Assembly: GCA_949592205.1 (NCBI GenBank)
Contig: CATIUR010000001.1
Coordinates: 63,134,559-63,198,558 of the forward strand
Length of the DNA: 64,000 nt
Direction of reading: 5' to 3'
From: Helichrysum umbraculigerum
Lineage: Eukaryota > Streptophyta > Magnoliopsida > Asterales > Asteraceae
In this document: positions 1-11,138 of the stretch, one piece after another
Layout of the letters: each line of letters opens with the position of its first letter
Position numbering within the stretch: position 1 is the stretch's first letter
Translations under genes and position numbers: made by a program
Notes under the pieces: model-generated
Told to the model about the DNA's origin: nothing
Seen by the model: only the letters and a program-made list of their open reading frames with translations
Database searches by the model: none

Positions 1-1
1 T

Positions 2-407
2 TATGTTTTTCTTGGCAACAATTTACCGTCATGGTCTTCTAAGCGACAATATACAGTCTCTCGTTCTAGTGCTGAGGCTGAGTATCGTGGTGTTGCCAAT
101 GTTGTGGCAGAGACTTCTTGGTTGCGAAATCTTCTTCGAGAGCTTCATTTGCCGCTATTTTCTGCTATTCTTGTGTATTATGATAATGCCATTGCCATTT
201 ATCTCTCTTCTAATCCCGTACAGCATCATCGCACAAAGCACATAGAGATTGACATTCACTTTGTACGCGATCAGGTTGCTGCAGGTCAGGTTCGCGTTTT
301 GCATGTTCCATCACGCTACCAGTATGCCGATCTATTCACCAAAGGCTTACCGTATGTGCTATTTGACTAGTTCCGAGCCAGTTTGAGTGTTCGCCCTTCT
401 TCCGCTC
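2..407 (+). pseudogene. Ty1/copia pol fragment, RNase H C-terminus
   Basis: Reading frame 2 gives the end of a copia RNase H domain: SSAEAEYRGVA, then YYDNAIAIYLSSNP, RTKHIEIDIHFVRD and ADLFTKGLP, the family's usual order. The window starts inside the domain, so RT and the upstream parts lie to the left. A TAG at 368-370 falls about 12 codons before the point where the Tekay element interrupts the sequence. In related elements the frame normally runs on to the polypurine tract, so this is likely a premature stop. The rest of the copia end reappears after 10891, directly beyond the duplicated CGCTC. The copia element was therefore the insertion target. It is dead as a protein gene. Confidence 0.9.
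403..407 (+). repeat. Target site duplication of Tekay-1, left copy (CGCTC)
   Basis: Five bases CGCTC directly before the 5' LTR; the identical five bases follow the 3' LTR at 10887-10891. A 5-bp duplication is normal for Ty3/gypsy integrases. Confidence 0.95.
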
Positions 408-1350
408 TGTAACACCTGCCTAATTAGGATAATTAATTATGCCTAATTATTTGTAACTAGTTGTAATTAGTATGTAATAGGACTAATTACATACTCTATT
501 TGTATATATATAAGGTGATTTATATATATATGTGTGTACTTACGCGATTTGGATGAATCGTACGAATTAACCGGACGGAGTCCGATACATTTTATTTGGA
601 CGTTGGTAACAAATCAAAGTAATTATTAAATATGGGATTATTTAATAATCGAACCAGTTAATAAATATTGATTGATAATACTTACTTATAATTTGTATCG
701 TATCATTTAAATAAAAGTGATAAAAACGCGCGGTTCGCGCCCGACAAATAAACTAAGTAAAAGTTATACTTTTATAACTCACTAACAGTATTTTGGTTAA
801 AATGCTCCAGCAAAAATATCAAATATTAATTCGTATTTTAAACTCGTATATTTAAAAACGCGTATATGATTAATTTAAACGTTTAAATAATCGGAAAAAC
901 GAACACCGCGCGAAGCACGGAGCAGGGTCTGTGAGGTGAGGCTTTCACCTACACCCCACCACCTCTCACATTTCTCCTTTCATTTTCACTCATACAAAAC
1001 ACACACACATCCTAAACTCTCTCCACCCATTTCTCACAAATTTTCGGAATCATCAAAGCAACCCACAAGATTCACACTTTCGGAATCACCACCAAGAGAG
1101 GAACAAGATTTACAAAGGCAACATACTCGTTTTCTTCCTTTTTCGGCCTCGATTTGCAATTGTAAGAATTTTTCTAAAAACTTAGATTTACTCATTTTGA
1201 TGTATTATTTGGATGTTATAATGTTTACACAACTTAGTAATATCCATATGTATGAAGAAAACATGATTTTACAGCCTAAAAATACGTTAGATTTGGGTTT
1301 TTGATCGGAAAATCGCGTCAGTTCTGGGTTTCTGGGCTGATGTTCATACA

Positions 1351-1640
1351 TGCGACACAAGCCTTGTGTCGCATACTATGTCGCATAAAGCCTGTTATGT
1401 CGCATCTTGTGTCGTACCAAACCTTTAGTGTCGTAACTTCTGCGACACAATATTGTGTTGCACTCTATGTCGCATATTACGTTGTATTTTTATACGACAC
1501 AACCACTATGTCGCTATTAATTTAGCATATCGTACCCGATGCGACACAGTCCGTGTGTCGTATCCTTGTGTCGCATGACGTCTGCGACACAACCCTTGTG
1601 TCGCATGACAAACTTTTGTGTCGCATATTGTGTCGCAAAA
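1351..1640 (+). repeat. Palindromic word array GCGACACAA / TTGTGTCGC in Tekay-1 5' LTR
   Basis: About 18 occurrences of the CGACA/TGTCG core in both orientations within 290 bp. Several pairs face each other, for example TGCGACACAA, three bases, TTGTGTCGCA at the left end, a 10-bp stem with a 3-nt loop. The 3' LTR has the same array at 9360-9648 with a few substitutions. The array lies between the putative exon 1 donor (1162) and exon 2 acceptor (1899). Function unknown. Confidence 0.85.
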
Positions 1641-1899
1641 CACAGCAGTTTTACAATTTAATTCCAATTTTAGTGTTAAACATTTGGGACTTCAAACGAT
1701 TATACGATATAACATCTAAAGGACATTGAAACATGTTTTTCAAGCATAACACTCCAAACAAATCGTCACCAACGGGCCAAACATGTTTTCCAACAAACAA
1801 ACAATTACAGACATACGGACAAACATTGAATATACTAGTTGTGTACAACTAAACGAAACGTCTCGCGAGACACATACTTACTTAACCTCATATGTTTAG

Positions 1900-1980
1900 G
1901 CATTTGAAGGTTACGGGTTCGGAGAACCTACTTGCTATATATACTACTTGCTAATTGCTACGGCTTATTACGAGGCTCAG
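1900..1980 (+). other. Putative leader exon 2 in Tekay-1 5' LTR
   Basis: Acceptor TATGTTTAG ends at 1899 and the consensus donor CAG/GTGAGT sits at 1980/1981, giving 81 nt. The 3' LTR copy is at 9909-9989. Exons of 53-86 nt with the same acceptor and donor pattern occur in four other LTRs of this window, which is the main support. Not shown to be transcribed. Confidence 0.55.
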
Positions 1981-2362
1981 GTGAGTCTTACGGCCCCACT
2001 TTTACTATTTTATCTTATTGGGGGAGAAACATGCTACTACTTTTCCTTGAACACAAGTACAAAAACTGTTTACTATACCAAACGGAATTGCATGAGTTGT
2101 TTACTATTTACAGAAGTCTCTCCATCATATATCGTTAGTTATGGACTTAAGCGCGAACACTAGTTAATGGATCCATTAGGGAAATGACCCTCCCCGCCCG
2201 GGGCAGTAGTGCTGCCACGTACTGATTTACACGTAGAAACGGGTGACTAATTATTCGTTACTGATGCTTGCTCATTTACGAGCATGTCACGGGAGCAAAC
2301 TTATTACTTACGGGTTAAGCTTCGATTATGAGCCTCATGGCAATGGTATAAACTACTTATTC

Positions 2363-2449
2363 ACATTTGCTGGATTGCAAATACTGGTTTTACATTTGCT
2401 GGATTGCAAATACTGGTTTTACATTTGCTGGTTTGCAAATACTGATTTT
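2363..2449 (+). repeat. Three tandem 29-bp units in Tekay-1 5' LTR
   Basis: Three consecutive 29-bp units starting ACATTTGCTGG at 2363, 2392 and 2421; the third differs slightly. The 3' LTR has the triplet at 10372-10458, so the amplification predates this insertion. Confidence 0.9.
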
Positions 2450-2880
2450 ACACCTACGGGCACTACTGATGAAATCTTGTGTTTCAAAACTGATATTACT
2501 TACAAACCTGTGAGATTCACCAACATTCGTGTTGACCTTTTTAGCGTGTTTTCTCAGGTACCCGGATGGAGTAGGATTACTCCAGGACTTTAGCTAGAGT
2601 CGCATGATTTCAACACAACTGCATTAACGGAGATTCTTAGCATTATCTTTTGTATATTTTGATTATGTAATAGAATCTCCCGCTATACGCGTGGGCTCTA
2701 GGAAACTACATTTTTGTATACGAAAACATTAAGTTTTCAAACATTATATCTATGGGAATGTAACTAATTTACAAACGTTGCATATAGATGTCGTTTGCTT
2801 TATCTTTGTGCTGTGATATTTGATTAGTAGCACCCCAAACCTTGCTTCCGCCAAACAGTGAATTTGGGGGTGTTACAGAT

Positions 2881-2892
2881 TGGTATCAGAGC
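2881..2892 (+). other. Tekay-1 primer binding site, initiator Met tRNA
   Basis: TGGTATCAGAGC three bases after the LTR end, complementary to the 3' end of plant initiator methionine tRNA. The same 12-mer lies next to all the internal LTR ends in this window. Confidence 0.95.
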
Positions 2893-3197
2893 CTAAGGTT
2901 ATAGTGAACTAGGTTGCATTTAGTGGGCCTAGACTATGACCATTAGGTAGTATTTCCTTATTAGGCATGACTGGTTCAGGAATTACATCATACGACTTTA
3001 ATTTAACATTGCCTAATCAACTATGTACAATTAAGGAAAGATGATGTGAGGTCTGAAATGGTTATGTCGAACAGGAATGCGTTAGTTGACTCTGACCACG
3101 AGAGAACCGGACCATTACTTGATACGTGCTAGACACTAGGCTGGATATTATATACTTATATATATTAGCCTCGTCTTACTTACACTCTGCCACAGGA

Positions 3198-3710
3198 ATG
3201 GCAAACACACCACCCAATCCGTCACACTCTCATTCACATGGATCTCGAAACCCGCGAATAGCCAGGAGGACCACTAGGTCACCTCGAAGCAACCCCTATC
3301 CTGTTCATAACTCTCAAAACTAGGCACATCTTACGGTGCCAGTGTTGGCTACCCAACTCCGCCGTCAGGAGCAAAGGATCGAAAATCTCGAACGGGAACA
3401 ACACCGAATGACCCACCTGCTTCGCCAGGCACTTAATCACATATCCCAACTCCAGTGAGAACAAGAAGATACCAACCTCTCTGTAAGCATAATTCAGGAT
3501 TCAATGACCGCTGAATTAGGTGCGGATGAACTCACAAGAAACCGACTAGAGGAATGTGAACAGCGTTCACAGGAGGCTGAGGAGCACTATCGAGCACTAG
3601 TACAATGACTGGCCTTGGTTGAAGACAACGCCAGGCAAACCAACAGACTAGCAGAAACCGTGGACCGCCTTGTCGCGCTGATGGAACAGATTAATCTGCA
3701 TCAAGATTAG
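3198..3710 (+). pseudogene. Leader ORF between PBS and gag of Tekay-1, broken
   Basis: A 171-codon frame from ATG 3198 to TAG 3708 is interrupted by in-frame TAG (3321), TGA (3456) and TGA (3606), but has no frameshift across its length. This suggests a once-selected reading frame. The N-terminus is Pro/Ser/His/Arg-rich; the rest looks helical and charged (EQRIENLEREQHRM, then EECEQRSQEAEEHY), a likely coiled coil. It sits 310 bp after the PBS and 260 bp before gag. A putative splice acceptor CCACAG ends two bases before the ATG. The Tekay-2 element at the right end has an intact 268-codon ORF in the same position with different sequence. Function not recognised. Confidence 0.6.
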
Positions 3711-3967
3711 ATCAGTCTGTATCTTGTAACCAGCAAACTACTTTATTAGGGCCTATGAAATTCAACCGGATGTAACAATTCCCGGCACTTTTGTACTACT
3801 ATTACTCTGTAATCTGTTGGAAACCCGTATCTTGTATTCAACTTGTTTATCTAAATGAAATGTGATTGTCACTTCGTACTGTTATCGTGTATCTCATCAT
3901 TTACACTTGTGACATATCATAATTTCATGCAAATATCTTATTCCTCTTTCCTTGTTCTTTTCTTGTT

Positions 3968-3974
3968 CAGCATC
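3968..3974 (+). promoter_or_regulatory. Putative 3' splice site just before Tekay-1 gag ATG
   Basis: A pyrimidine-rich run from about 3949 ends in TTGTTCAG at 3970, four bases before the gag ATG at 3975. It matches a plant acceptor consensus. It would let gag-pol RNA skip the long LTR leader. Confidence 0.5.
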
Positions 3975-6900
3975 ATGCCTCCTCGTCGACAGATCACCCT
4001 TAGTGAAGCCGAAATTGCGGGTCTGATTGCCCGTAGTGTGGCCCAAGCCCTAGCTACCCGGACCTCAACTCCTGGTAGCGAAGATACAGCTAACAATGGA
4101 CCACAACCCAAACCCTGTTCTTACAAAGACTTCCAGAACTGCAAACCTCTGAACTTTGCAGGTACTGAGGGAGCTATCGGTCTAGTACGCTGGATCGAGA
4201 AAGTCGAATCTGTATTTCTTATCTGCAACTGTGCGGAGGGAGACAAGGTTAAGTTCTCCGTTAGTAATTTTACTGACACCGCACTCACCTGGTGGAACAC
4301 CTATGCCCAGACTGTGGGTGTTGCTAATGCATACAAACTCCCGTGGGAGGAGTTGAAGGAGATGTTGAGGGGCGAGTACTGCCCTACGGATGAATTGAAA
4401 CAGCTGGAATTGGAATTCTGGAACCACAAAATGCAGGGTGATGACATCACCGGTTATACCAACCGTTTCCACCAACTGGCACTTCTGTGCCCAACCATGG
4501 TCGATCCTGAGTACAAGAGGATCGAGAAATACATTGATGGACTTCCCGAGAGACTCCAAGACCTGGTAACTTCATCCAAACCGGGTACTATTCAGAGCGC
4601 CATTCGTATGGCTCATGAGCTAACGGCAAATTCTGTCCGCCGTGGCACAACTTCAACCCCATCTGCAAACAACAAACGCAAATGGGAAGGAAACCCCAAC
4701 TCATCCAACCAACTCACCAACAAGAAGCCTGAGTCTGTTAAGGCTTATTCATCGAGGACTACCGAAAAGAAGGGGTACGTTGGAAACAAACCCTACTGTC
4801 CCAAATGCAATCGTCATCATGACGGTTCTTGCCCTTGCTCCAACTGCAAACGGTTCGGGCACCTAGCCAAGGATTGCCGAGCCATCATTCCTACCCCCAA
4901 CACTAATGCACCAAAGGCCTGCTTTGGGTGCGGAAATTCAGGGCATTTCAAGAAAGATTGCCCAAAGCTGAAAAACAACAACAACCCTGCTCGCGGCAGA
5001 GCATTTGTTATCAAGGCTGGGGAAGCCCGACAAGACCCGAATGTCGTCACGGGTACGTTCCTTCTCAACGACCTTACTGCTTCTGTATTATTTGATACCG
5101 GTGCCGATAGAAGTTTCATTTCTGAGAAATTTAGCCCTTTACTTGATATTACTCCCACTGCCTTAGATGCTAAATACATTGTAGAACTAGCCAACGGCAA
5201 ACTGATTGAGACTGATAGCATCATACGCAACTGTACACTTAACCTTATGAACGAAACGTTTCCCATTGATTTAATCCCTGTCGAGATCGGCAGCTTCGAT
5301 ATTATTGTCGGTATGGATTGGTTATCCGAGCACCGAGCTAAAATCATCTGTTATGACAAACTCGTTCGCATACCTCTTGTCTCTGGTGGAACCTTAGTCC
5401 TACAAGGGGAGACCGGTAGACGGAATCTGAACATCGTATCGTGCGTGAAAACTAGAAAATATCTGCGAAAAGGGTATCAAGCTATCCTCGCACATGTAAC
5501 GGAGAAGAAGTCGGAGGAGAAGCGGCTTGAGGATGTTCCAATCATGCGGGATTTCCCGGAAGTCTTTCCTGAAGACTTGCCCGGACTTCCGCCACCTAGA
5601 CAAATTGAATTTCAAATCGAACTTGTGCCAGGAGCTGCACCCGTGGCACGAGCCCCATACCGTCTAGCACCATCCGAAATGCAGGAGTTGTCTTACCAAC
5701 TACAGGAACTCCTGGAAAGAGGATTTATTCGACCAAGTTCCTCGCCTTGGGGAGCTCCGGTCTTATTCGTGAAAAAGAAAGATGGATCTTTCCGCATGTG
5801 TATCGACTATCGAGAGCTGAATAAGCTAACCATAAAGAATCGGTACCCGCTTCCTAGAATCAATGACCTATTAGACCAACTCCAGGGATCGAGTGTTTAT
5901 TCAAAGATTGATCTACGGTCAGGTTATCATCAACTCCGAGTCCGCGACAATGATATCCCAAAGACAGCTTTCCGAACTCGTTACGGGCATTACGAATTCC
6001 AAGTGATGCCATTCGGTTTAACCAACGAATCGGCCGTATTCATGGACCTTATGAATCGGGTGTGCAAACCATATCTTGACAAATTCGTCATTATGTTCAT
6101 CGACGACATCCTGATTTACTCTCGCAATGAGCAGGAACATGCTCAACATCTGAAAACCATTCTAGGACTCCTTAGACACGAGGAGTTATATGCCAAATTC
6201 TCTAAGTGTGAGTTCTGGATTCGAACCGTTCAATTCCTTGGGCATGTGATTGACAGCCAGGGAATTCATGTTGATCCCGCCAAGATTGAAGCAATCAAGG
6301 GCTGGGAGTCACCGACCACTCCAACCGAAGTGAGACAATTCTTAGGTCTTGCTGGTTATTACCGCCGATTCATTGAAAACTTTTCAAGAATAGCTGTTCC
6401 CTTAACAACACTGACTCAGAAGGATAAGAAGTTCGATTGGACTGATAAACAAGAGTCAGCCTTCCAGCTATTGAAAAACAAACTTTGCAGTGCACCAATC
6501 TTGTCCTTACTCGAGGGCACCGACGACTTCGTAGTTTATTGCAACGCCTCACACCAAGGACTTGGTTGCGTGTTAATGCAACGGGAAAAAGTCATTGCCT
6601 ATGCCTCACGACAACTAAAAATTCACGAGAAAAACTATACGACCCACGACCTCGAGTTAGGTGCCGTGGTCTTCGCATTGAAAATCTGGATACATTATCT
6701 CTACGGTACGAAAAGCACTATCTTTACCGATCACAAAAGTCTCCAACACATATTCGATCAAAATGATCTAAACATGAGGCAACGTCGCTGGGTTGAGTTA
6801 CTTAGTGACTACGACTGCGAGATCAAATACCATCCGGGCAAGGCGAAAGTAGTTGCCGATGCCTTAAGCAGAAAAGAACGCGTGAAACCCCTTCGAGTCC

Positions 6901-8383
6901 GAGCACTTTCTATGACAATTCGTAACGAGCTCCCTGCTCAAATCCTTACCGCTCAACTCGAAGCACTCAGCGATGAAAACCTGAAAAATGAAGCCTTACG
7001 AGGCTTGGATAAACAACTCGAAATCAAACCTGATGGGACTCGATAATTCTCTAACCGGGTGTGGTTACCCAAATTCGGAAAATTGCGAGATTTGGTGATG
7101 GCTGAAGCTCACAGATCTCGATACTCTATACATCCTGGTTCTGACAAGATGTATCACGACGTCAAAGGGTTGTATTGGTGGCCTAATATGAAAGCTGACA
7201 TCGCCATGTACGTCAGTAAATGCCTAACCTGTTCCAAAGTCAAGGCCGAACACCAAAGACCCTCGGGATTGCTCCAACAACCTGAAATTCCTCAATGGAA
7301 ATGGGAGCAAATCACCATGGACTTCATTACCTAACTACCAAAAACTTCGAGTGGTTGCGATACCATTTGGGTGATCGTGGACCGTCTCACGAAATCTGCT
7401 CATTTTCTGGCCATCAAGGAAACCAACAAGATGGAGCGTCTGACTCGCATTTACGTCAAAGAAATCATCTCGCGACACGGTGTACCTATCACGATCATCT
7501 CGGATAGGGACAGCCGTTTTACTTCTAACTTTTGGCAATCACTACAGAAATCTCTTGGTACTCGTTTGGATATGAGTACTGCTTATCACCCGCAAACCGA
7601 TGGCCAAAGCGAGCGAACTATTCAAACACTGGAGGATATGCTACGAGCCTGCGTAGTTGACTTCGGTATTTCTTGGGAAAATCACTTACCGTTGTGCGAG
7701 TTCTCATGCAACAAAGTTACCATACCAGCATTAAGGCTGCACCCTTCGAGGCACTCTACGGGCGTAAGTGCCGATCACCTATCTGTTGGACTGAGTTAGG
7801 AGATTCCCAACTCACGGGTCCGGAAATCATTCATGAAACTACTGAGAAAGTCATTGGTATTCAAAACCGGCTGAAAGCCGCACGTGATCGTCAGAAGAGC
7901 TATGCTGACGTGAGGCGCAAACACCTTGAGTTCCAGGTAGGGGACAAGGTACTTCTCAAAGTGGCACCGTGGAAAGGTGTCATACGATTCGGAAAGCGAG
8001 GCAAACTAAACCCTAGATACATCGGACCATTCGAAATCCTCGAAAGGATTGGTCCAGTGGCATACCGCCTGCAACTTCCTGCTGAGCTTAGCAGCGTTCA
8101 CAACACCTTTCACATTTCTAACCTGAAGAAATGTCTGTCTGACGAGACACTGATTATACCACTCGACGAAATCCAAATCGATGATAAACTTCAGTTTGTC
8201 GAGGAACCAATGGAAATCATGGACCGTGAAGTCAAGCGATTGAAACAGAGTCGTATTCCCATCGTAAAAGTCAGGTGGAATTCTAGACGTGGTCCTGAAT
8301 TCACCTGGGAACGGGAAGACCAAATGCAACAGAAATACCCACATCTCTTCCCAGACAACGCACCGTTCGTGCAATCGAGCTAA
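3975..8383 (+). pseudogene. Tekay-1 gag-pol polyprotein, inactivated
   Basis: Start taken at MPPRRQITLSEAE (3975) rather than the in-frame ATG at 3855, because family gags start there and a splice acceptor precedes it. Order: gag; CCHC knuckles near residues 290 and 316 (CSNCKRFGHLAKDC, CFGCGNSGHFKKDC); protease LFDTGADRSF near 373; RT near 562-720 with FIDDILIYS; RNase H from about 850; integrase with zinc finger and DDE core; C-terminal chromodomain-like KVRWNSRRGPEFTWE. Defects: TAA at 7044-7046, TAA at 7332-7334 inside the integrase just after MDFIT, and a one-base loss near 7710 that shifts the frame to 8383. RNase H residue 857 is Asn (YCNASHQG) where the family has its first catalytic Asp. 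It would encode capsid, protease, reverse transcriptase and integrase if intact. Confidence 0.93.
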
Positions 8384-8406
8384 TTTCGGGACGAAATTTC
8401 TTTAAC

Positions 8407-8416
8407 AAGGGGAGAA
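8407..8416 (+). other. Tekay-1 polypurine tract
   Basis: AAGGGGAGAA directly adjoining the 3' LTR start at 8417, the expected plus-strand primer site. Confidence 0.9.
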
Positions 8417-10886
8417 TGTAACACCTGCCTAATTAGGATAATTAATTATGCCTAATTATTTGTAACTAGTTGTAATTAGTATGTAATAGGACTAATTACA
8501 GACTCTATTTGTATATATATAAGGTGATTTATATATATATGTGTGTACTTACGCGATTTGGATGAATCGTACGAATTAACCGAACGGAGTCCGATACATT
8601 TTATTTGGACGTTGGTAACAAATCAAAGTAATTATTAAATATGGGATTATTTAATAATCGAACCAGTTAATAAATATTGATTGATAATACTTACTTATAA
8701 TTTGTATCGTATCATTTAAATAAAAGTGATAAAAACGAGCGGTTCGCACCCGACAAATAAACTAAGTAAAAGTTATACTTTTATAACTCACTAACAGTAT
8801 TTTGGTTAAAATGCTCCAGCAAAAATATCAAATATTAATTCGTATTTTAAACTCGTATATTTAAAAACGCGTATATGATTAATTTAAACGTTTAAATAAT
8901 CGGGAAAATGAACACCGCGCGGAGCACGGAGCGGGGTCTGTGAGGTGAGGCTTTCACCTACACCCCACCACCTCTCACATTTCTCCTTTCATTTTCACTC
9001 ATACAAAACACACACACATCCTAAACTCTCTCCACCCATTTCTCACAAATTTTCGGAATCATCAAAGCAACCCACAAGATTCACATTTTCGGAATCACCA
9101 CCAAGAGAGGAACAAGATTTACAAAGGCAACATACTCGTTTTCTTCCTTTTTCGGCCTCGATTTGCAATTGTAAGGATTTTTCTAAAAACTTAGATTTAC
9201 TCATTTTGATGTATTATTTGGATGTTATAATGTTTACACAACTTAGTAATGTCCATATGTATGAAGAAAACATGATTTTACAGCCTAAAAATACGTTAGA
9301 TTTGGGTTTTTGATCGGAAAATCGCGTCAGTTCTAGGTTTCTGGGCTGATGTTCATACATGCGACACAAGCCTTGTGTCGCATACTATGTCGCATAAAGC
9401 CTGTTATGCCGCATCTTGTGTCGTACCAAACCTTTAGTGTCGTAACTTCTGCGACACAATATTGTGTCGCACTCTATGTCGCATATTACATCGTATTTTT
9501 ATACGACACAACCACTATGTCGCTATTAATTTAGCATATCGTACCCGATGCGACACAGTCCTTGTGTCGCATCCTTGTGTCGCATGACGTCTGCGACACA
9601 ACCCTTGTGTCGCATGACAAACTTTTGTGTCGCATATTGTGTAGCAAAACACAGTAGTTTTACAATTTAATTCCAATTTAAGTGTTAAACATTTGGGACT
9701 TCAAACGATTATACGATATAACATCTAAAGGACATTGAAACATGTTTTTCAAGCATAACACTCCAAACAAATCGTCACCAACGGGCTAAACATGTTTTCC
9801 AACAAACAAACAATTACAGACATACGGACAAACATTGAATATACTAGTTGTGTACAACTAAACGAAACGTCTCGCGAGACACATACTTACTTAACCTCAT
9901 ATGTTTAGGCATTTGAAGGTTAGTGGTTTGGAGAACCTACTTGCTATATATACTACTTGCTAATTGCTACGGCTTATTACGAGGCTCAGGTGAGTCTTAC
10001 GGCTCCACTTTTACTATTTTATCTTATTGGGGGAGAAACATGCTACTACTTTTCCTTGAACACAAGTACAAAAACTGTTTACTATACCAAACGGAATTGC
10101 ATGAGTTGTTTACTATTTACAGAAGTCTCTCCATCATATATCGTTAGTTATGGACTTAAGCGCGAACACTAGTTAATGGATCCATTAGGGAAATGACCCT
10201 CCCCGCCCGGGGCAGTAGCGCTGCCACGTACTGATTTACACGTAGAAACGGGTGACTAATTATTCGTTACTGATGCTTGCTCATTTACGAGCATGTCACG
10301 GTAGCAAACTTATTACTTACGGGTTAAGCTTCGATTATGAGCCTCATGGCAACGGTATAAACTACTTATTCACATTTGCTGGATTGCAAATACTGGTTTT
10401 ACATTTGCTGGATTGCAAATACTGATTTTACATTTGCTGGTTTGCAAATACTGATTTTACGCCTACGGGCACTACTGATGAAATCTTGTGTTTCAAAACT
10501 GATATTACTTACAAACATGTGAGATTCACCAACATTCGTGTTGACCTTTTTAGCGTGTTTTCTCAGGTACCCGGATGAAGTAGGATTACTCCAGGACTTT
10601 AGCTAGAGTCGCATGATTTCAACACAACTGCATTAACGGAGATTCTTAGCATTATCTTTTGTATATTTTGATTATGTAATAGAATCTCCCGCTATACGCG
10701 TGGGCTCTAGGAAACTACATTTTTGTATACGAAAACATTAAGTTTTCAAACATTATATCTATGGGAATGTAACTAATTTACAAACGTTGCATATAGATGT
10801 CGTTTGCTTTATCTTTGTGTTGTAATATTTGATTAGTAGCACCTCAAACCTTGCTTCCGCCAAACAGTGAATTTGGGGGTGTTACA
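8417..10886 (+). repeat. Tekay-1 3' LTR
   Basis: 2470 bp, colinear with the 5' LTR without net indels. Differences are mainly C/T and G/A, as expected from deamination of methylated cytosine. It keeps the palindrome array (9360-9648), exon-2-like segment (9909-9989) and 29-bp triplet (10372-10458). It ends GTGTTACA, followed by the TSD. Confidence 0.95.
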
Positions 10887-10891
10887 CGCTC
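10887..10891 (+). repeat. Target site duplication of Tekay-1, right copy (CGCTC)
   Basis: Identical to 403-407. The copia sequence resumes immediately after it. Confidence 0.95.
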
Positions 10892-10905
10892 CAACTGCGG
10901 GGGGC
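10892..10905 (+). other. Copia C-terminal tail and polypurine tract
   Basis: CCAACTGCGGGGGGC continues the copia end interrupted at 407. The G-run immediately before TGTTAG is the usual place of a copia polypurine tract and 3' LTR start. Confidence 0.75.
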
Positions 10906-11138
10906 TGTTAGCGGGTTATTATTTAGATAGATACTTTATATGGGGCTTAGCCCATTTATACTTGTTCATGAATTTATATTATTTGCGCGCAATTATTTAG
11001 GAATAAGCATTATTCACTTTATAAAATGAATAATGCTTATTCCCAAATAATTGTGCGAGACATAATATAAATTCATGAATAAGTATAAATGGGCTAAGCC
11101 CGATATAAACTAATTATCTAAATAATAACCGGCTAACA
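10906..11138 (+). repeat. 233-bp palindrome occupying the copia 3' LTR position
   Basis: Starts TGTTAGCGGG right after the copia PPT and ends CCGGCTAACA. Left arm 10906-11016 and right arm 11027-11138 are inverted copies, about 90 percent identical (about 11 mismatches and one indel), around a 10-nt centre at 11017-11026. Its ends are TG and CA like an LTR. What follows 11138 is not the inverted PPT, so the inverted copy stops exactly at the LTR terminus. Either the copia LTR is itself palindromic or an LTR half was inverted precisely. Confidence 0.85.

Larger units (their letters stand above)
408..2877 (+). repeat. Tekay-1 5' LTR
   Basis: Begins TGTAACACCTGCC and ends GGGTGTTACA. Layout: AT-rich promoter half (TATATATATAAGG near 503-515 and other AT boxes to about 890); a CT/AC-rich stretch 940-1160 that looks like a first exon, closed by a GTAAGAA donor at 1162; an array of GCGACACAA and TTGTGTCGC words at 1351-1640; a putative second exon 1900-1980 with acceptor TTTAG and donor CAG/GTGAGT; and a 29-bp unit repeated three times at 2363-2449. 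The 122-codon open frame at 936-1304 is compositional and not counted as a gene. Confidence 0.95.
408..10886 (+). mobile_element. Complete Ty3/gypsy Tekay-type (chromovirus) retrotransposon, Tekay-1
   Basis: Two LTRs of exactly 2470 bp, matching 5-bp TSDs, an initiator-Met PBS, a polypurine tract and an internal region with a leader ORF and gag-PR-RT-RH-IN-chromodomain-like order. Long LTRs with TGTAACAC and GTGTTACA ends and a C-terminal chromodomain-like motif fit the Tekay/Del lineage; the lineage name is inferred from motifs. By eye the LTRs differ at about 40 positions (about 1.6 percent), mostly transitions, with no net length change. The coding region has two nonsense codons and one frameshift, so it cannot move on its own. 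It sits inside the 3' end of a copia element. Confidence 0.95.

Noticed and set aside
936..1304. 122-codon open frame in Tekay-1 LTR, repeated at 8945-9313
   Set aside because: It is duplicated only because it lies in both LTRs. Composition is CT/AC-rich leader sequence and a splice donor lies inside it.
1351..1640. CRISPR-like array of regular repeats
   Set aside because: Plant LTR sequence with irregular spacing, both orientations and no cas genes; it is an LTR word array.
4817..5347. 176-codon antisense frame over Tekay-1 gag and protease
   Set aside because: Shadow of the gag-pol frame; no independent motifs.
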